In this document: positions 12,201 through 22,370 of the stretch, piece after piece | Numbering within the stretch: position 1 is the stretch's first letter | How the letters are laid out: the number at the start of each line of letters is the position of its first letter | Source: Mangifera indica | Lineage: Eukaryota > Streptophyta > Magnoliopsida > Sapindales > Anacardiaceae | DNA: 64,000 bases | Reading direction: 5' to 3' | Assembly (NCBI RefSeq): GCF_011075055.1 | Contig: NC_058149.1 | Coordinates: 6,702,449-6,766,448, forward strand | Notes under the pieces: model-generated | The model's input: only the letters and a program-made list of their open reading frames with translations | What the model was told of the DNA's origin: nothing | Database searches by the model: none | Program-made: the position numbers and the translations under genes

Positions 12201-14377
12201 AGAACCCAAGTAAAGAACATATGTTAAAGAACTTCCAAAGAAAAAACTGTCAAATGGATTTATAGTATAAATGAGACAACATTGGTAGTCTCAGCTTGAT
12301 TTATGGAAATAAATAAATAAGAGAGACAAAGAGATAATAACCTGTAAGAATTAATTGGGCCAAAATGAAAACTTCAAAAAGCTACAGTCAAAGTGTACAG
12401 TTGTGTGGGATTTTTCTCATAAAAACCAACTGGAGAAATTTAAATGGACTGACAAACCCCTATTATAACAAAATGTAACAAATGAAGAACAAAACTATAA
12501 ATTAAATGTTAAAAAAAAAGTATGAGGAAAAGAAGAATGCTGCCCAAGTGACACTATTAAAAGAAAATATCCTTATTAAAACCAAACCATATGATTCTGA
12601 TGTATAGCTAAGGAATGCTTAATGCAATTTTAAGCAACAAAAAGATCAGTACCATTACCTTGCAGAACACCTTCTTTAAACCGATATGCAGCCTAAAACA
12701 GAAAAGCATGTGGATCAGAAAACATATACATATACATAATATATCGGACTTGAATTAGGCATAAAAACATTTTCTATGATTATATACTCGTATGGCTTCC
12801 ACATGTGCTCTAATTTTCCTCAATGATTCTTTCTTCTCCTCCTCCTTCTTAAGATCCAATGTGTACCGAAATCGACGAGAAGCATTTAACACAAGGGCCG
12901 CTTGCTACAACAGAACATATTTAGTAAATACAGACATTAAAAATATTTTTAAAAAAAAAGGAAAAGAAATTCCAACTTCAATAAACAACAAAACCATAGA
13001 TTCACAAAACATTGTGCCAACTTAGTAACATGGTATATGGGATAAATTTGATGCCTAAACTGAGTGATTTCATTATACTCAAGGCTGTTACACCAAACTA
13101 ATCCATCAATAAGTAGGTGCACAAGAACCAAGACCTCAAACATACATGAAACCGAGGCATATACATATTATAGCTAAAGTATTGATTAAAAAAGACCCAG
13201 ACTCCTCCAGAAATAAATATCAGAAATACTTTAACTAATTTTAAAAATGACCAAAAAAAAAACCACTAACATGTAACCAATGGATTTATTTTGATCGCCA
13301 ACCAACATTTACTTGGCATCCAGAATGGCATTCTCGAACAAAAGATAGAATGCAGCACATTCATCCTTTCAAGTCATATAGTAACAAAAAATTATAAAGT
13401 AATAAGTTCGACTTGAACTAAACTGGATATAAATGGTTAAACGACTTCTCCTAAAAGACATAATCACATTTATGTCCCATCTGTCGAATGAATATATTTT
13501 GCTAACTCCTGCATCATACTTGCAATATCAGAATGTCTTCTGTGTCGTAATTAATTATTTCTCCATTATAATTAAACAAATGCAGATTTGTTCTCAAATT
13601 AATGTTGAATCGACTTATAAGTAGCCAGTTGACCCAAAAAATAAAAAAGCAAACCCCAAAGGAAAAAACAAAAATAGAAACAAAAAGTATAAAGAATCAC
13701 TTGAATGCCAAAAAAAACCGTAGATGAACATACACAAAATCAAAATGCAACACAGATTGTGTGCGAAAATGATAAGATAAATCAGACTTGAACTAAACGG
13801 TCACTATATATATATATAATTTGAGAACAAGTCTGCAGTTGTTTTAATTATAATGAAAAAAGAAGTTAATTACGGCACAGAAGCCGTTCTGATATTCCAA
13901 GTATGCTGCAAGAGTTAGCTCTATCTATATATAATATAGATATATAATTAAAACAACTGCAGACTTGTTCTCAAATTAATCTTGGATTGAGTTACAAACA
14001 GCTAATAGACCAAAACAATAAGCATAAAAAATCAATTGAACGCAAAAAAAAAAAAAGTAATAATAATAATAAAGGTAGGACAACAAACTTAAAATTAGAA
14101 TGCAAATCCTATTGAGTAAGGAAATCATAAGTTAAAAAAAAAAAGTCAGACTTGAGCTAAAGAATCAGTCTCCAATATGATTAAGAAATGGTGGATTAGT
14201 AAAATCAATAAAAAAGAACAAGAGAAGAATAAATAAGAATCATACTCTCCAGCGTCTGAGACGCTCGATGGTAGCGTCCTTAGTTCTTGAGATATTAAAA
14301 GGATCTTTTTCTTCATCATCAGAGAAACTAGGCCCCGCCTCCAAGTCATCAGCCGATTTCTTTTCTATGTTGTCCAT
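211..14377 (-). CDS. ACA8/10-like: Autoinhibited plasma-membrane Ca2+-ATPase (P2B, ACA8/9/10 clade), 3' part outside window
   Basis: ATP-driven Ca2+ export pump, expected in the plasma membrane and released from autoinhibition by Ca2+/calmodulin. I assembled exons by hand (high to low): 14377-14246, 12904-12788, 12692-12659, 12044-11932, 11835-11704, 11567-11478, 10861-10792, 8321-8251, 8168-8085, 7916-7839, 7755-7684, 4340-4257, 4176-4094, 3981-3873, 3777-3722, 3529-3487, 3401-3318, 3010-2876, 2765-2700, 2618-2520, 1639-1529, 1215-1045, 270-211. All phases close without stops, giving 698 residues; relatives have about 1070, so the hinge, TM5-10 and C-terminus are missing to the left. Visible: calmodulin-binding/autoinhibitory segment about 41-62 ([20 protein letters not shown]), TM1 about 186-203, TM2 about 217-231, actuator TGES 302-305, PEGLP 432-436 in TM4, phosphorylated Asp475 in DKTGT, and nucleotide-binding KGAAE from Lys594. 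The start is the first ATG and gives the family N-terminus [15 protein letters not shown]. The exact paralogue (8, 9 or 10) is not resolved. Confidence 0.95.
2267..2295. repeat. Alternating purine-pyrimidine palindromic tract in intron 20
   Basis: A 29-bp strictly alternating pyrimidine-purine run, (TG)n then (CG) then (CA)n, centred on GCGC and self-complementary through its core. Such tracts can adopt Z-form or cruciform DNA. It lies inside intron 1640-2519 of the Ca2+-ATPase gene. Confidence 0.8.
2763..2773 (-). other. NAGNAG tandem splice acceptor before exon 19
   Basis: The minus strand reads GTCAGCAGGGT at the 3' end of intron 18. Splicing after the first CAG adds one Gln (exon from 2768). 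Splicing after the second gives exon 2765-2700 beginning GNADVEVFG. Both keep frame, so two isoforms differing by one residue in the nucleotide-binding domain are possible. Confidence 0.6.
5874..6243. repeat. Tandem pair of small foldback elements in intron 11
   Basis: Two units, 5874-6067 and 6068-about 6243, repeat with a period of 194 bp. Each unit is itself a foldback: one end reads GTACAAAYATTTTTTACTAA and the other carries its imperfect complement around GTAAAAATGTAC. They account for part of the 3343-bp intron 4341-7683. I see no coding sequence in the rest of that intron, only AT-rich DNA. Confidence 0.65.
7993..8020 (-). other. Duplicated 3' end of exon 9 forming a potential 28-nt poison exon in intron 9
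   Basis: The 3' part of exon 9 with its donor (8079-8107) has a diverged copy 92 bp downstream in the gene (7988-8016). The copy keeps the CAG/GTAAG donor and, by chance, has an upstream CAATTTAG acceptor. If used, the 28-nt exon 8020-7993 begins with TAA in the reading frame and also shifts frame, so it would end the protein early. It is probably usually skipped. Confidence 0.5.
8626..9070. mobile_element. MITE-like insertion in intron 7, hAT-like ends
   Basis: The segment starts about CTAGGGTTGTAATAGAGCC and ends with an imperfect inverted copy (TTTGCAACCCTT). Inside, AGCTCAAGC-type motifs recur near both ends in opposite orientation. No coding potential. No convincing 8-bp target duplication, so the class is inferred from the ends. 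It lies in the 2470-bp intron 8322-10791. Confidence 0.5.
9961..10371. mobile_element. MITE, about 410 bp, AT-rich family A
   Basis: Begins GGGTGTTTGGTTGGGGAATC and ends AATAAAAGATTACTCAAACC followed by AAACGC, an imperfect terminal inverted repeat. The interior matches the two nested copies at 19439-20335 (shared segments around AATGGTAATGT and ATAAATAATATTTTA). No ORF. A target duplication could not be fixed. Sits in intron 7 of the Ca2+-ATPase gene. Confidence 0.65.
11836..11931 (-). other. GC-AG intron 4 of the Ca2+-ATPase gene
   Basis: On the minus strand exon 4 ends in a run of G and the intron begins GCAAGT, ending CATTAG. Only this junction keeps the reading frame and yields the family sequence [14 protein letters not shown]. 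No GT donor in the neighbourhood does so. GCAAGT is the usual donor form of the minor class of GC-AG introns handled by the U2 spliceosome. Confidence 0.8.
13400..14150. repeat. Complex direct/inverted repeat cluster in intron 1
   Basis: The motif AGACTTGAACTAAA or a close variant occurs three times, near 13410, 13788 and 14148, marking a roughly 370-bp direct duplication. Within it, the 13490-13610 segment reappears inverted at 13817-13925. A perfect 36-bp inverted repeat (13817-13852 with 13943-13978) encloses a 90-bp loop. No coding sequence. Confidence 0.75.
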
Positions 14378-14530
14378 TTTATCACTGTCGCAGGAGAGAT
14401 GGCACCCTCAATCTCACTTCTGATTCCTTCTCTGAGCTACTCATACACAAAGCAAAACCCCGCTTCCATTCGTATCTAAGAGGAGACTTCAGTAGTTTTA
14501 ATCATTTACCTTCAAATTAATTATTTTTAT

Positions 14531-15295
14531 AGGCCAAAAGACTTTTTCCCACCCAAGATATAGTGAAAGTCCAACTTCCACCCTCTAACTTTCAAAAACT
14601 CAAACATCCACCTATAATCAAATTTCTATTAAAATCAAAAATTAAAGTTTATCACATTTTTCTCTTCATATTTAAAAACTTACATTTTTCCCAACTCAAA
14701 GTTTGAAAAGTGACAAAACCCCCCTAAGATTTGTTCATCTTCCTTTAGGATAGATTTCTCCTTCTTCGGCCTTCGATTATCCTCCCTCCCCCTATCTCTC
14801 CTCCCATTTCTCTCACTTGCCTCTCCAATTGTCTTCAACCGAAGACAAAGAAGAAGATAAATGGTCTTCATCTGAGAAGAAGACGAGTCGTCTTTGTCTC
14901 TCAAATGAAAACGAGACATAGACCGATCGTCTTCGTCTTCATCTTCGGTCGAAGATAGTCAAAGAGGTAAAGAAGAGAGATTGGAGGGAGAGATAAGGGG
15001 GGAAGGAAGATGGTCGATGGCTGAAAAAGAAGAAATCAACGTCGAAAAAAAAGAAACAAACTTTAAGGGGGTTTTGTCACTTTTCAAATTTTAAGTTGAA
15101 GGAAAAATATAAATTTTTAAATATAAGAGAGGACAATATAATGAAAATTTAATTTTTTATTAAATAACAGTTTTACCTCTTACCTTAACTGAGGTTTTTA
15201 ATAGAAATTTCATTATAGGTGGATGTTTGGATTTTTGAAAGTTGAAGGGTCGGAGTTTAATCGCACTATACCTAGGGTGGGAAAAGTTTTGGCCT
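14531..15295. mobile_element. Foldback element 1 (long terminal inverted repeats, GAAGA-rich core)
   Basis: Long imperfect inverted repeats of about 200 bp: the left arm begins AGGCCAAAAGACTTTTTCCC, and the right arm ends with its complement in AAAAGTTTTGGCCT. The core is rich in GAAGA/TCTTC and CGTCTTCGTC-type palindromic units. Flanks ATTTTTATA and TTTTTTATA may be a 9-bp target duplication with one mismatch, but the sequence is low-complexity and the end is off by one base. It sits about 150 bp upstream of the Ca2+-ATPase start codon, so it may carry or displace promoter sequence. Confidence 0.75.
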
Positions 15296-15299
15296 TTTT

Positions 15300-16200
15300 T
15301 TATAAAAGAAACAGTAGTTTCCAGAAACGAAATACAGACATATATCATGTGAACGACGCAAGCAGTACGAAGCTGGAAGCCGGATTTATTGTTGTCGAAT
15401 TAACTTCAGCAGAAAACGTATGTTCGGCAACACTAAAAGACAAAACACAACGGTTAAAATAAAACGCGTTTCGCGTATTATACGGTACCTGTTGCCGATC
15501 GTCTTCTCCTCAACTGAGAGTATTTTGTTTTCAAAGCCGAGTCCTGATTTTACTGAAACAAAAAATCTGCTAGCGGTTAATGCTTATTTAATTGCCTCAA
15601 GAATAGATTCTGTTTCAAATCTCGCAGTGCGGTGCGGGAATCGTGTAAGTTGCACCTGCAAGCACATGTATGTTTGTTGTGATATGCCTTCTCTTTATGA
15701 GATTGATCAGGATTACATACATACATACATATATAGATTCCTGTTTCCTCACGTGAATGGAAGTTGCAGTGTTTAAGTTTTAATTTTTTTTTTTAATTTC
15801 TGATTTTATGTAATAATGTTAATTTCGTTGAGAATTCCCGCCCGTTTTGTACTTAATGATGATTCTTATTTTTTAAGTTAGAAAGTCAAATGTGTTATGA
15901 ATACAATTGAATGAACTGAAAAGAGAGATAAATATGAATGTCTTTAATGTTAAGGAAATGAGAGTCTTTAAGGCTTTAGAAATGCAAACAGGAAGCAAGC
16001 TTTCACAAGGAAAGTGTGAAATTCATTTAATCGAAGGAAAGGCGTGTGGACCGGTACAATGGTGGCAGAGGCCTTTGAATAGAGTTTGTCCCGCCGCCCA
16101 TGAATTAATTTCACCTCCCAGCTTACCAATCAAAATATGTTGCTTAGTGAGAAGGAAATCTAAATATTTATGATACTTCTTCTTAAATTTTTATCACTAA
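15300..16200. other. Region upstream of the Ca2+-ATPase gene, unassigned
   Basis: Less AT-rich than its surroundings, with several short plus-strand open frames (for example 15420-15776, 118 codons, and 15907-16173, 88 codons). None resembles a known protein. A GTAAG donor-like site occurs at 15646 (CGTGTAAGTTGC). It could be the promoter and 5' part of a divergent transcript, or decayed host sequence. I cannot assign a function. Confidence 0.25.
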
Positions 16201-16540
16201 CAAATAATTATAATAATTTTATTAAAAAACTTAATAAAAATAGAAAAACATAATATTAATATCTTGTAAAATAAGATTGAATATATTTGAATTATTTCAT
16301 TAAAAATCTTATAAAAAAACTCAATAGAACAAAACCTAATCAAGAAAAAAATACAGTATATATTTTGTCTAATGTGTTATTACTCCCTCGAATGAATGTT
16401 TCATCTCTTTATAGTGAAATTAATTTAGTTGTTTGTTGAACTATCATATGTTAATCTTATACACTAACTTTTTAATTATTGATATGGGTAACGTTTTGAT
16501 AAACAAATTTACAAAATTGTCACTTAATCATATTTATTTA

Positions 16541-16960
16541 ACATTAATTTTTTGGCTCTACTAGAGCTCATGAGTGTAAAAGAATTTCAACGAAACTATT
16601 TGATTTTATCACCTTTAATGAAAGACATATTTTGTCTTCATCTCTGATGTCATCTTCATGAAATACAAAGACAGTCAGAGGACCGCGATGAAGTGACCGG
16701 GACAGAGAACACCAATGGTTGGGAAAGAGATGTTTGTCAAAGAAGAGGAAATCAAAACCCTAGGGTGGAATTTATCATTTTTCAAACCTTGAGTAGGGTG
16801 TAGGGAGAAATTGTTATATTTTTAATTTAAACGAGGAAAACGTGATAAATTTTTATTTTTTTAAATATTTTTGCTGAATAATGGTTTTATCCATGATAAT
16901 AACACTAAAAATTAATAGATAGATGAGTGTTTAGGTTTTGGAAGAAATGGTGTTATGTAT
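16541..16960. mobile_element. Partial foldback element 2 (same family as 14531-15295)
   Basis: Right-hand half of the foldback family: core-like GTCTTCATCT segments, then an arm with AACCCTAGGGTGGAATTTATC, an AT-rich stretch with AATAATGGTTTTATCC, and TAGATGAGTGTTTAGGTTTT. The left arm is largely missing, replaced by AT-rich DNA. No ORF. Confidence 0.55.
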
Positions 16961-17989
16961 AAAACTTTTATGTATAATTTTATGCATAAACAACGATGTA
17001 TCATCTTATGATTGAACAGTTAAAAATTAAAAATAAAATAACATCTAATTGCACGATAACATATCATTATTTATATATATAATATTATTATATTTAAAAT
17101 TAATAAAAAAAAAGTAATCATTAGATGGGAATAAGCCCTTTAGATTTTTTTTTTTAAATTTTAAAGATAAAAACATGTGTTAAAGAAAAAAAGAGTGAGA
17201 AATAATTGTATTCCCGTTATATTAATATAAGAAGCCACGACCACCGAAAACTCCTTTTTCAAGAGACATTTGAGTCATAATAAATTAGAATCTTTCCCGT
17301 TTCTCTAGGAAAAAAAAAATTAATGTGTTATAAATTACATTGAAGACAAATTAGAGAGTTTTTGTCCCATCAAAGAAATTAATCCTTTTAAACCATGTTT
17401 ATTTGTTGGTATTTTATTGAAATAAATTTTATTAAAATAAAAAGAAAGAAAGAAAGAAAGAAAAGAAGGATAAAAGAATGAATTAGGAATAGAATGTATT
17501 ATAGTGTTTTGTTTATTATTGACACAATTCAATAAAAATGAGATATACGAACAAAAATACATTCACCAAAAAAATATTTTATACAGAAATTAAAAACTAA
17601 TTATATAAATAATGATGCGTAATTAGTCTTTCAGTATTATGCTATTGTATTTATTTAAATACCCTATTTTAATGGAAGAAATTAAAGATAATCCACTTTA
17701 CTTCTTCACCTCTTGCTAATCTATTTAATAATATCTCTAACCATCTAACTCCCTTCAAACCTTAACAAATAAATCAATCAATTTATTACTAAATTAAAGA
17801 TATTTATTTCAATATGGTATAGGTTGTAAGCTATAAATGAGATATTAAATTTTTTATCTTCATTTTAAATCTATATATAATACTTATCTCAAACCCTAAA
17901 CAAAAATGTCACAATATTAATTTTTTTTTTCCAAAATACCCATTTGAAATGACCCAAAAGCACTTTGCAGATGCAGAATCCAAGGCCTA
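16961..17989. other. AT-rich intergenic DNA
   Basis: A small foldback-like segment (about 16962-17100) and an (AAAG)n run at about 17441-17468 are the only structures. No supported gene. Confidence 0.5.
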
Positions 17990-18500
17990 GTTTAATGCCA
18001 ACTAGTTTCCCCTTCAATTTTTTTTCATCAACTTTCTCTCCCTTTCATCAATAGCAGTGAAAATTATTAAGTTAATTTACCATAATCAAAATAAATAAAA
18101 GGAACTTTTCTTTGGTGACATAAGATTTAATTGTATTTGTATAAAGTATCATACTGATAATTGTTTTTATAAAATTCATGTGGGAAATCTACCTAAATAA
18201 TTCTCACTTTTTTAAACGGCCCGTTAGAATCTAAATTTTTTTTATAGATTCAAAAAAATCTTTTTTAAAAATTATTAAAACCAAAAAAGCGTTCAAAAAA
18301 GGGTTGAAATCGACATCAACCCTTGTAGTTACCACTAAGGCTTGGCTTAACACCAAGAAATTCTAGGCCTTCAATTTTTTCTAGCAACTTTTTTTTGGTG
18401 GTGAACAATTACTTAGTTAATTTATTAGAATCAAAATAAATAAAAAAATGGACTTTTCTTTGGTGACATAAGATTTAATTGTATTTGTATAAAGAATCAT
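17990..18500. repeat. Diverged tandem duplication, period about 348 bp
   Basis: CTTTTCTTTGGTGACATAAG and the following 28 bases occur at 18105 and again at 18453. The flanks (ATCAAAATAAATAAA and TCTTTC/ACCAAG motifs) are also shared. Non-coding. The next stretch, 18500-19438, is AT-rich with nothing recognisable. Confidence 0.6.
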
Positions 18501-19438
18501 GCAAATAATTATTTTTTTTACCAATACTCCTTATCACAAATCAGAAACCTTATCAACAAAACAAAATATATAAACATAATTTGAAGAAAATACGCAAATG
18601 CATAATTTCAAAAAAAAAAACTGTTTGGCATTAACACCAAGTGGTTCCAACAGCTTCATATTTTTTTTTAGAATTTTCTTTTTTTTTTTCATTCAATATC
18701 CAACAACTAGAATCGGAAAATATCACATGTTGTTTTGCCATGTAGTCGTCTACTATCATTCAATTATGTTTCGTCGTCGCTAGTGATCAATGAAGGCTGT
18801 CAATGGTCATGGCTCATGGGTGTCTCTTCTTTTGGTACTTCAAATTTTCAATCTCTCAAAATCCTTATAATGTGTGCTGCTTCAATTATTTTTCACGAGA
18901 ATACTATTTAATCACATTTGCTCAATTATTTTTGAAGTTTCTCATTGCTTCAATTATTTTACATTAAAACAAGATGTTTTTAGAGTTGTAAAAAAAAAGA
19001 GAAAGAATATATCTACATGGGTCGCGTCAAATGGAGTATTTTGAAAATATAAATTACTGTTGTAATATTTTTGTTTAGGATTTGAGATAAATGATATATA
19101 TGTATACATCGTTTAAAAGGAAGGTAAAAATTTTAATATCTCATTATAAAATATAGGTATTTTTTCATATATAGGATAGTGTATATATATTTGTATGTAT
19201 TAAATATATTTATTTAGCTCCGCGTAGCTTTTAGTTGCAATAAGATGTTATGTTATTTGGTGGCAATTTACAGGTTTAAAAGTTTGTGTTTTTATATTTA
19301 TATTGTATTTTATGCAACTAGTCATATAAATAATTATGTAATTTTAAATAAAAGTCTAAAACAATAGTGCTAAATTTCATATATTCAGGATATTCGAACA
19401 ATCTAGTGTATTGTAATAAATTTAATTTTGTATATTTA

Positions 19439-20335
19439 GGGCTGGTTTGATTCAAAGTAACACAAAATTATTCATATAAACCATATTTTATTACTGTCAT
19501 TATTTTGTTTGATAATAAAATATTCTGATAATTTTTTATTAACAATGGTAATGTGATAAATAATATAAGAGTGCATTTGGATAGAGTAATATTTTATTAC
19601 ACAAAAAAAAATATTAACATAAAAATATACTACCTAGAAGATAACTAGATATAAAGAATTATTATATTTTCTAAAAAATTTTAAATATAAATCATTGCAT
19701 TTAATAAAAGATTACTAAGACGTTGTTTTATTTAAATGTCTTTAAGTATAATTATAAAATATTCTTCATATTACTTATTATATTAATTAAAAATAAATAT
19801 ATTTTTGTTCTAAAAAATTATTAAGTAAAAATAGAAATATAACAGAATCAATATTACTTTAACAATATTTTAATATCGAAATAGAGTTGGTAATCAGATT
19901 ACCTCTTGTATTACCTGTTACATCATCGTCAGTAATGAATTATCAAAATTTTTATTGCTTACAAACCAAACAAAGTAATGTAAGTAATAAAAGTTAGATT
20001 ACTAAAGTAATCTTTTTATCCCTTCAACCAAATCTAATTACCAATTTCACCTTAAATATTAAAAGATTTCATGGTAATCTTGATTTTGTTACTCTTATTT
20101 TATTAATATAACAAGTCATATAAATAATATTTTACAACAATTATACCTAATGACATTTAAGTAAAATATATTTTAAAATTCTTTTATTACATTCAATCAA
20201 ACATAATAATTATTTATACCTATAAATTTTTATTAAATATAATAATAATTTAAATTCAGTACTCATCAAGGTAATTTATATTTATGGTAATATTTTACTT
20301 TTTATAATAAAAGAATACTTAAATTAAACACACCT
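19439..20335. mobile_element. Family A MITE interrupted by a second copy of the same family
   Basis: The outer copy starts GGGCTGGTTTGATTCAAAG, stops near 19569, resumes near 20037 and ends around TTAAATTAAACACACC. The inserted copy (about 19570-20036) is in the reverse orientation. Read on the minus strand it begins TAGATTTGGTTGAAGGG and follows the same internal order as 9961-10371. Boundaries are good to within a few bases. Confidence 0.65.
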
Positions 20336-20441
20336 TTAATGGTAAGTCTTTTCCAAAAACAAAAAATAAGCTATAGCTTTTAAAAGGCGATTACTTTTCA
20401 AATAAAGTATAGGTAGATTCGGACAGAATTAAGTCTAAATA

Positions 20442-20845
20442 TGTAACACTTCACCTCAAAAATCCTTTCCTTCAAGGCAAGTGATCTAGAATAAAACATG
20501 CACAAGCATATCAATTTTGAAATACCTAAATGTTTTTATTAATGATAATAAAAACAAATATTATATAAACATCCCCAAGCATTACATAATAGTGTCATCC
20601 CAAATACAATGTGTACTAAGATCAAATCAAATTTATCATAATCGAGTCATTCTATCATATGATAAATCTAAGTTACCTATCGCGCCTATGAGTCCATCCA
20701 CTATATGTTGCTCTATCATTGACTAGTCATCTCGTCTTCATCACCTTTAATCATGTTACCTACAAAACGCAAAGGAATGGAGTGAATGAAAACCATTTAG
20801 TAAGTAGAAATGATCTATCTTATACTCTCTTACTCAAATGTATCT
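20442..20845 (+). mobile_element. Ty3/gypsy-type LTR, left part (split by later insertions)
   Basis: Starts TGTAACACTTCACCTC, the kind of head seen in chromovirus LTRs. Shares CATTTAGTAAGTAG preceded by CCTACAAAA with the segment at about 53790-53840. The likely continuation beyond the copia insertion is 26964-27600, which has a GACTTAGGGGACCAAAAGGG stretch and a GGGCATTTTTGTCATTT end typical of such LTRs. No gypsy coding region is attached. Family assignment is inference. Confidence 0.4.
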
Positions 20846-20847
20846 CT

Positions 20848-21357
20848 AAGGGTGTGTACGATTCGGTTTAGTGCGGTTTGAGAGTTTTTTTAGACCAAAT
20901 TAAAAAAAATGATTTGAAAAATTTCAAAATAAATCAAACTAAATTAAAAAAATATGATTTAATCTAGTTTTGATTATAATTTGAACCTATTAAAATCATT
21001 CACTTCTAAATATATATTATTTAATAAATTAATTGAATTATAATTTTATAGAACATAATATAAACATATAAAATAAGTATGAAAAATATATATATAATAT
21101 GCAAAGAAAATAACAAAATAAATTAAAAAAATTTGTTCACGTAATTGCTTGTTCAAAACTTTTGTCAAATATAATTATATATGTATATTAAAAAAATGAT
21201 TGACAGTTTGATTTAGTCTGAAAATACCGAAACTGAAATTTTTTTTTAAAAAATTTATAAATTTAAACCAAATCATTTTACAAACCTAGCTAAATCAAAC
21301 TATAATTTTTAAGTGGTTCGATCTGATTTTATAGTTACTCCGAATTATGCACACTTC
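20848..21357. mobile_element. MITE-like element with GTGTGYAYRATTCGG ends
   Basis: Left end AAGGGTGTGTACGATTCGG; right end, read on the minus strand, TGAAGTGTGCATAATTCGG. The interior has inverted AAACCAAAT/GATTTAGTC motifs and is very AT-rich. No ORF. Candidate 8-bp flanks match only partly, so the superfamily (hAT is likely) is not proven. DNA from 21360 to 21918 holds nothing recognisable. Confidence 0.55.
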
Positions 21358-21918
21358 AATCTATCATTTTTCTTTTACTAACTTAGGTTATCTCTTATTC
21401 TCACTCTAGTGACCACTCTTTAGGCTTTCTAGTCCTTGTTATGCTATCTCTTGGTCAATCGACATACACGTGATTCTAGCAATTATCTTTCTATCTAAGA
21501 ACATAAATCAATGAACCATACTCTATTTATGAGTTTACCTAGGTCATGGGTACTCTTGTATCTAGCCTATAATCTCATCATTTATATGCTTCGTTAGTAT
21601 TGTCTTATCTCATATCTCATCTAGATACTCAATCCCTATCGATACCCAATCTCTTGAAACTCTCTCAAACTTCTATTTAGTCTATTCTATCTTTTCCTAC
21701 ATTTTTCTCGATCATATCTAATCATCCCCTTGAGTATCTGCCCTTGGGTACATCTCGACACTTCAACTTATTTTGTGCATAAACTATACCTAACCAAGTT
21801 ACAATCATACTTTTTCTTCTATGTATGGACGTATTAGACCAGAGTCATGATCTCACAGTCCAATAATGTGTGTAAGGAAAGGATTGCATAGTATATGAAC
21901 TTATGTAGTTAAGGTATT

Positions 21919-22279
21919 TGTTGTACAGTGGAAATATAAAACACAATTTCTATGCTATTGAATATAATAAATAATTAAGGCAAAAAATAAAATACAGAAA
22001 AATAAAATAAAGAGAACACAAGAATTTACAAGGTTTGGTAAATATACCTACGTCCTCGGCGCCGTTGACTACTTTCACTATCTTCAAAAAATAATTACAA
22101 AGAAAAAATAAACTATTAGAGATCCCTAATAATAGAATTCTCTCAATACAATTGTGTTTGACTATAACTGCTTTTGGGATCATTTTAAATTAAAACCAAG
22201 ACCTCTATTTATAGCTTTTGGTAAAATACAAAGAGAATAAATTAATATATGTGGGACCTAAAGAGCCAATTTTCCAGTA
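21919..22279 (-). repeat. 3' LTR of copia element 1
   Basis: 361 bp, colinear with 26603-26963. By hand alignment I count about 36 substitutions (about 10%), mostly transitions, and no length change. On the plus strand it starts TGTTGTACAG and ends CCAGTA, where the other LTR ends CCAACA. Confidence 0.9.
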
Positions 22280-22370
22280 ATCTCCACCTTGGCGATTTAG
22301 TAAGTCCCACCAAATTTCTCTTATATTTTTCTTCTTCAGCGACGATTTCAAATGCGCCTTTTGGCGCAAT

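Noticed and set aside
14531..15295. Exact 9-bp target duplication for foldback element 1
   Set aside because: ATTTTTATA and TTTTTTATA differ by one base, need a one-base offset at the element end, and are low-complexity, so the superfamily is left open.
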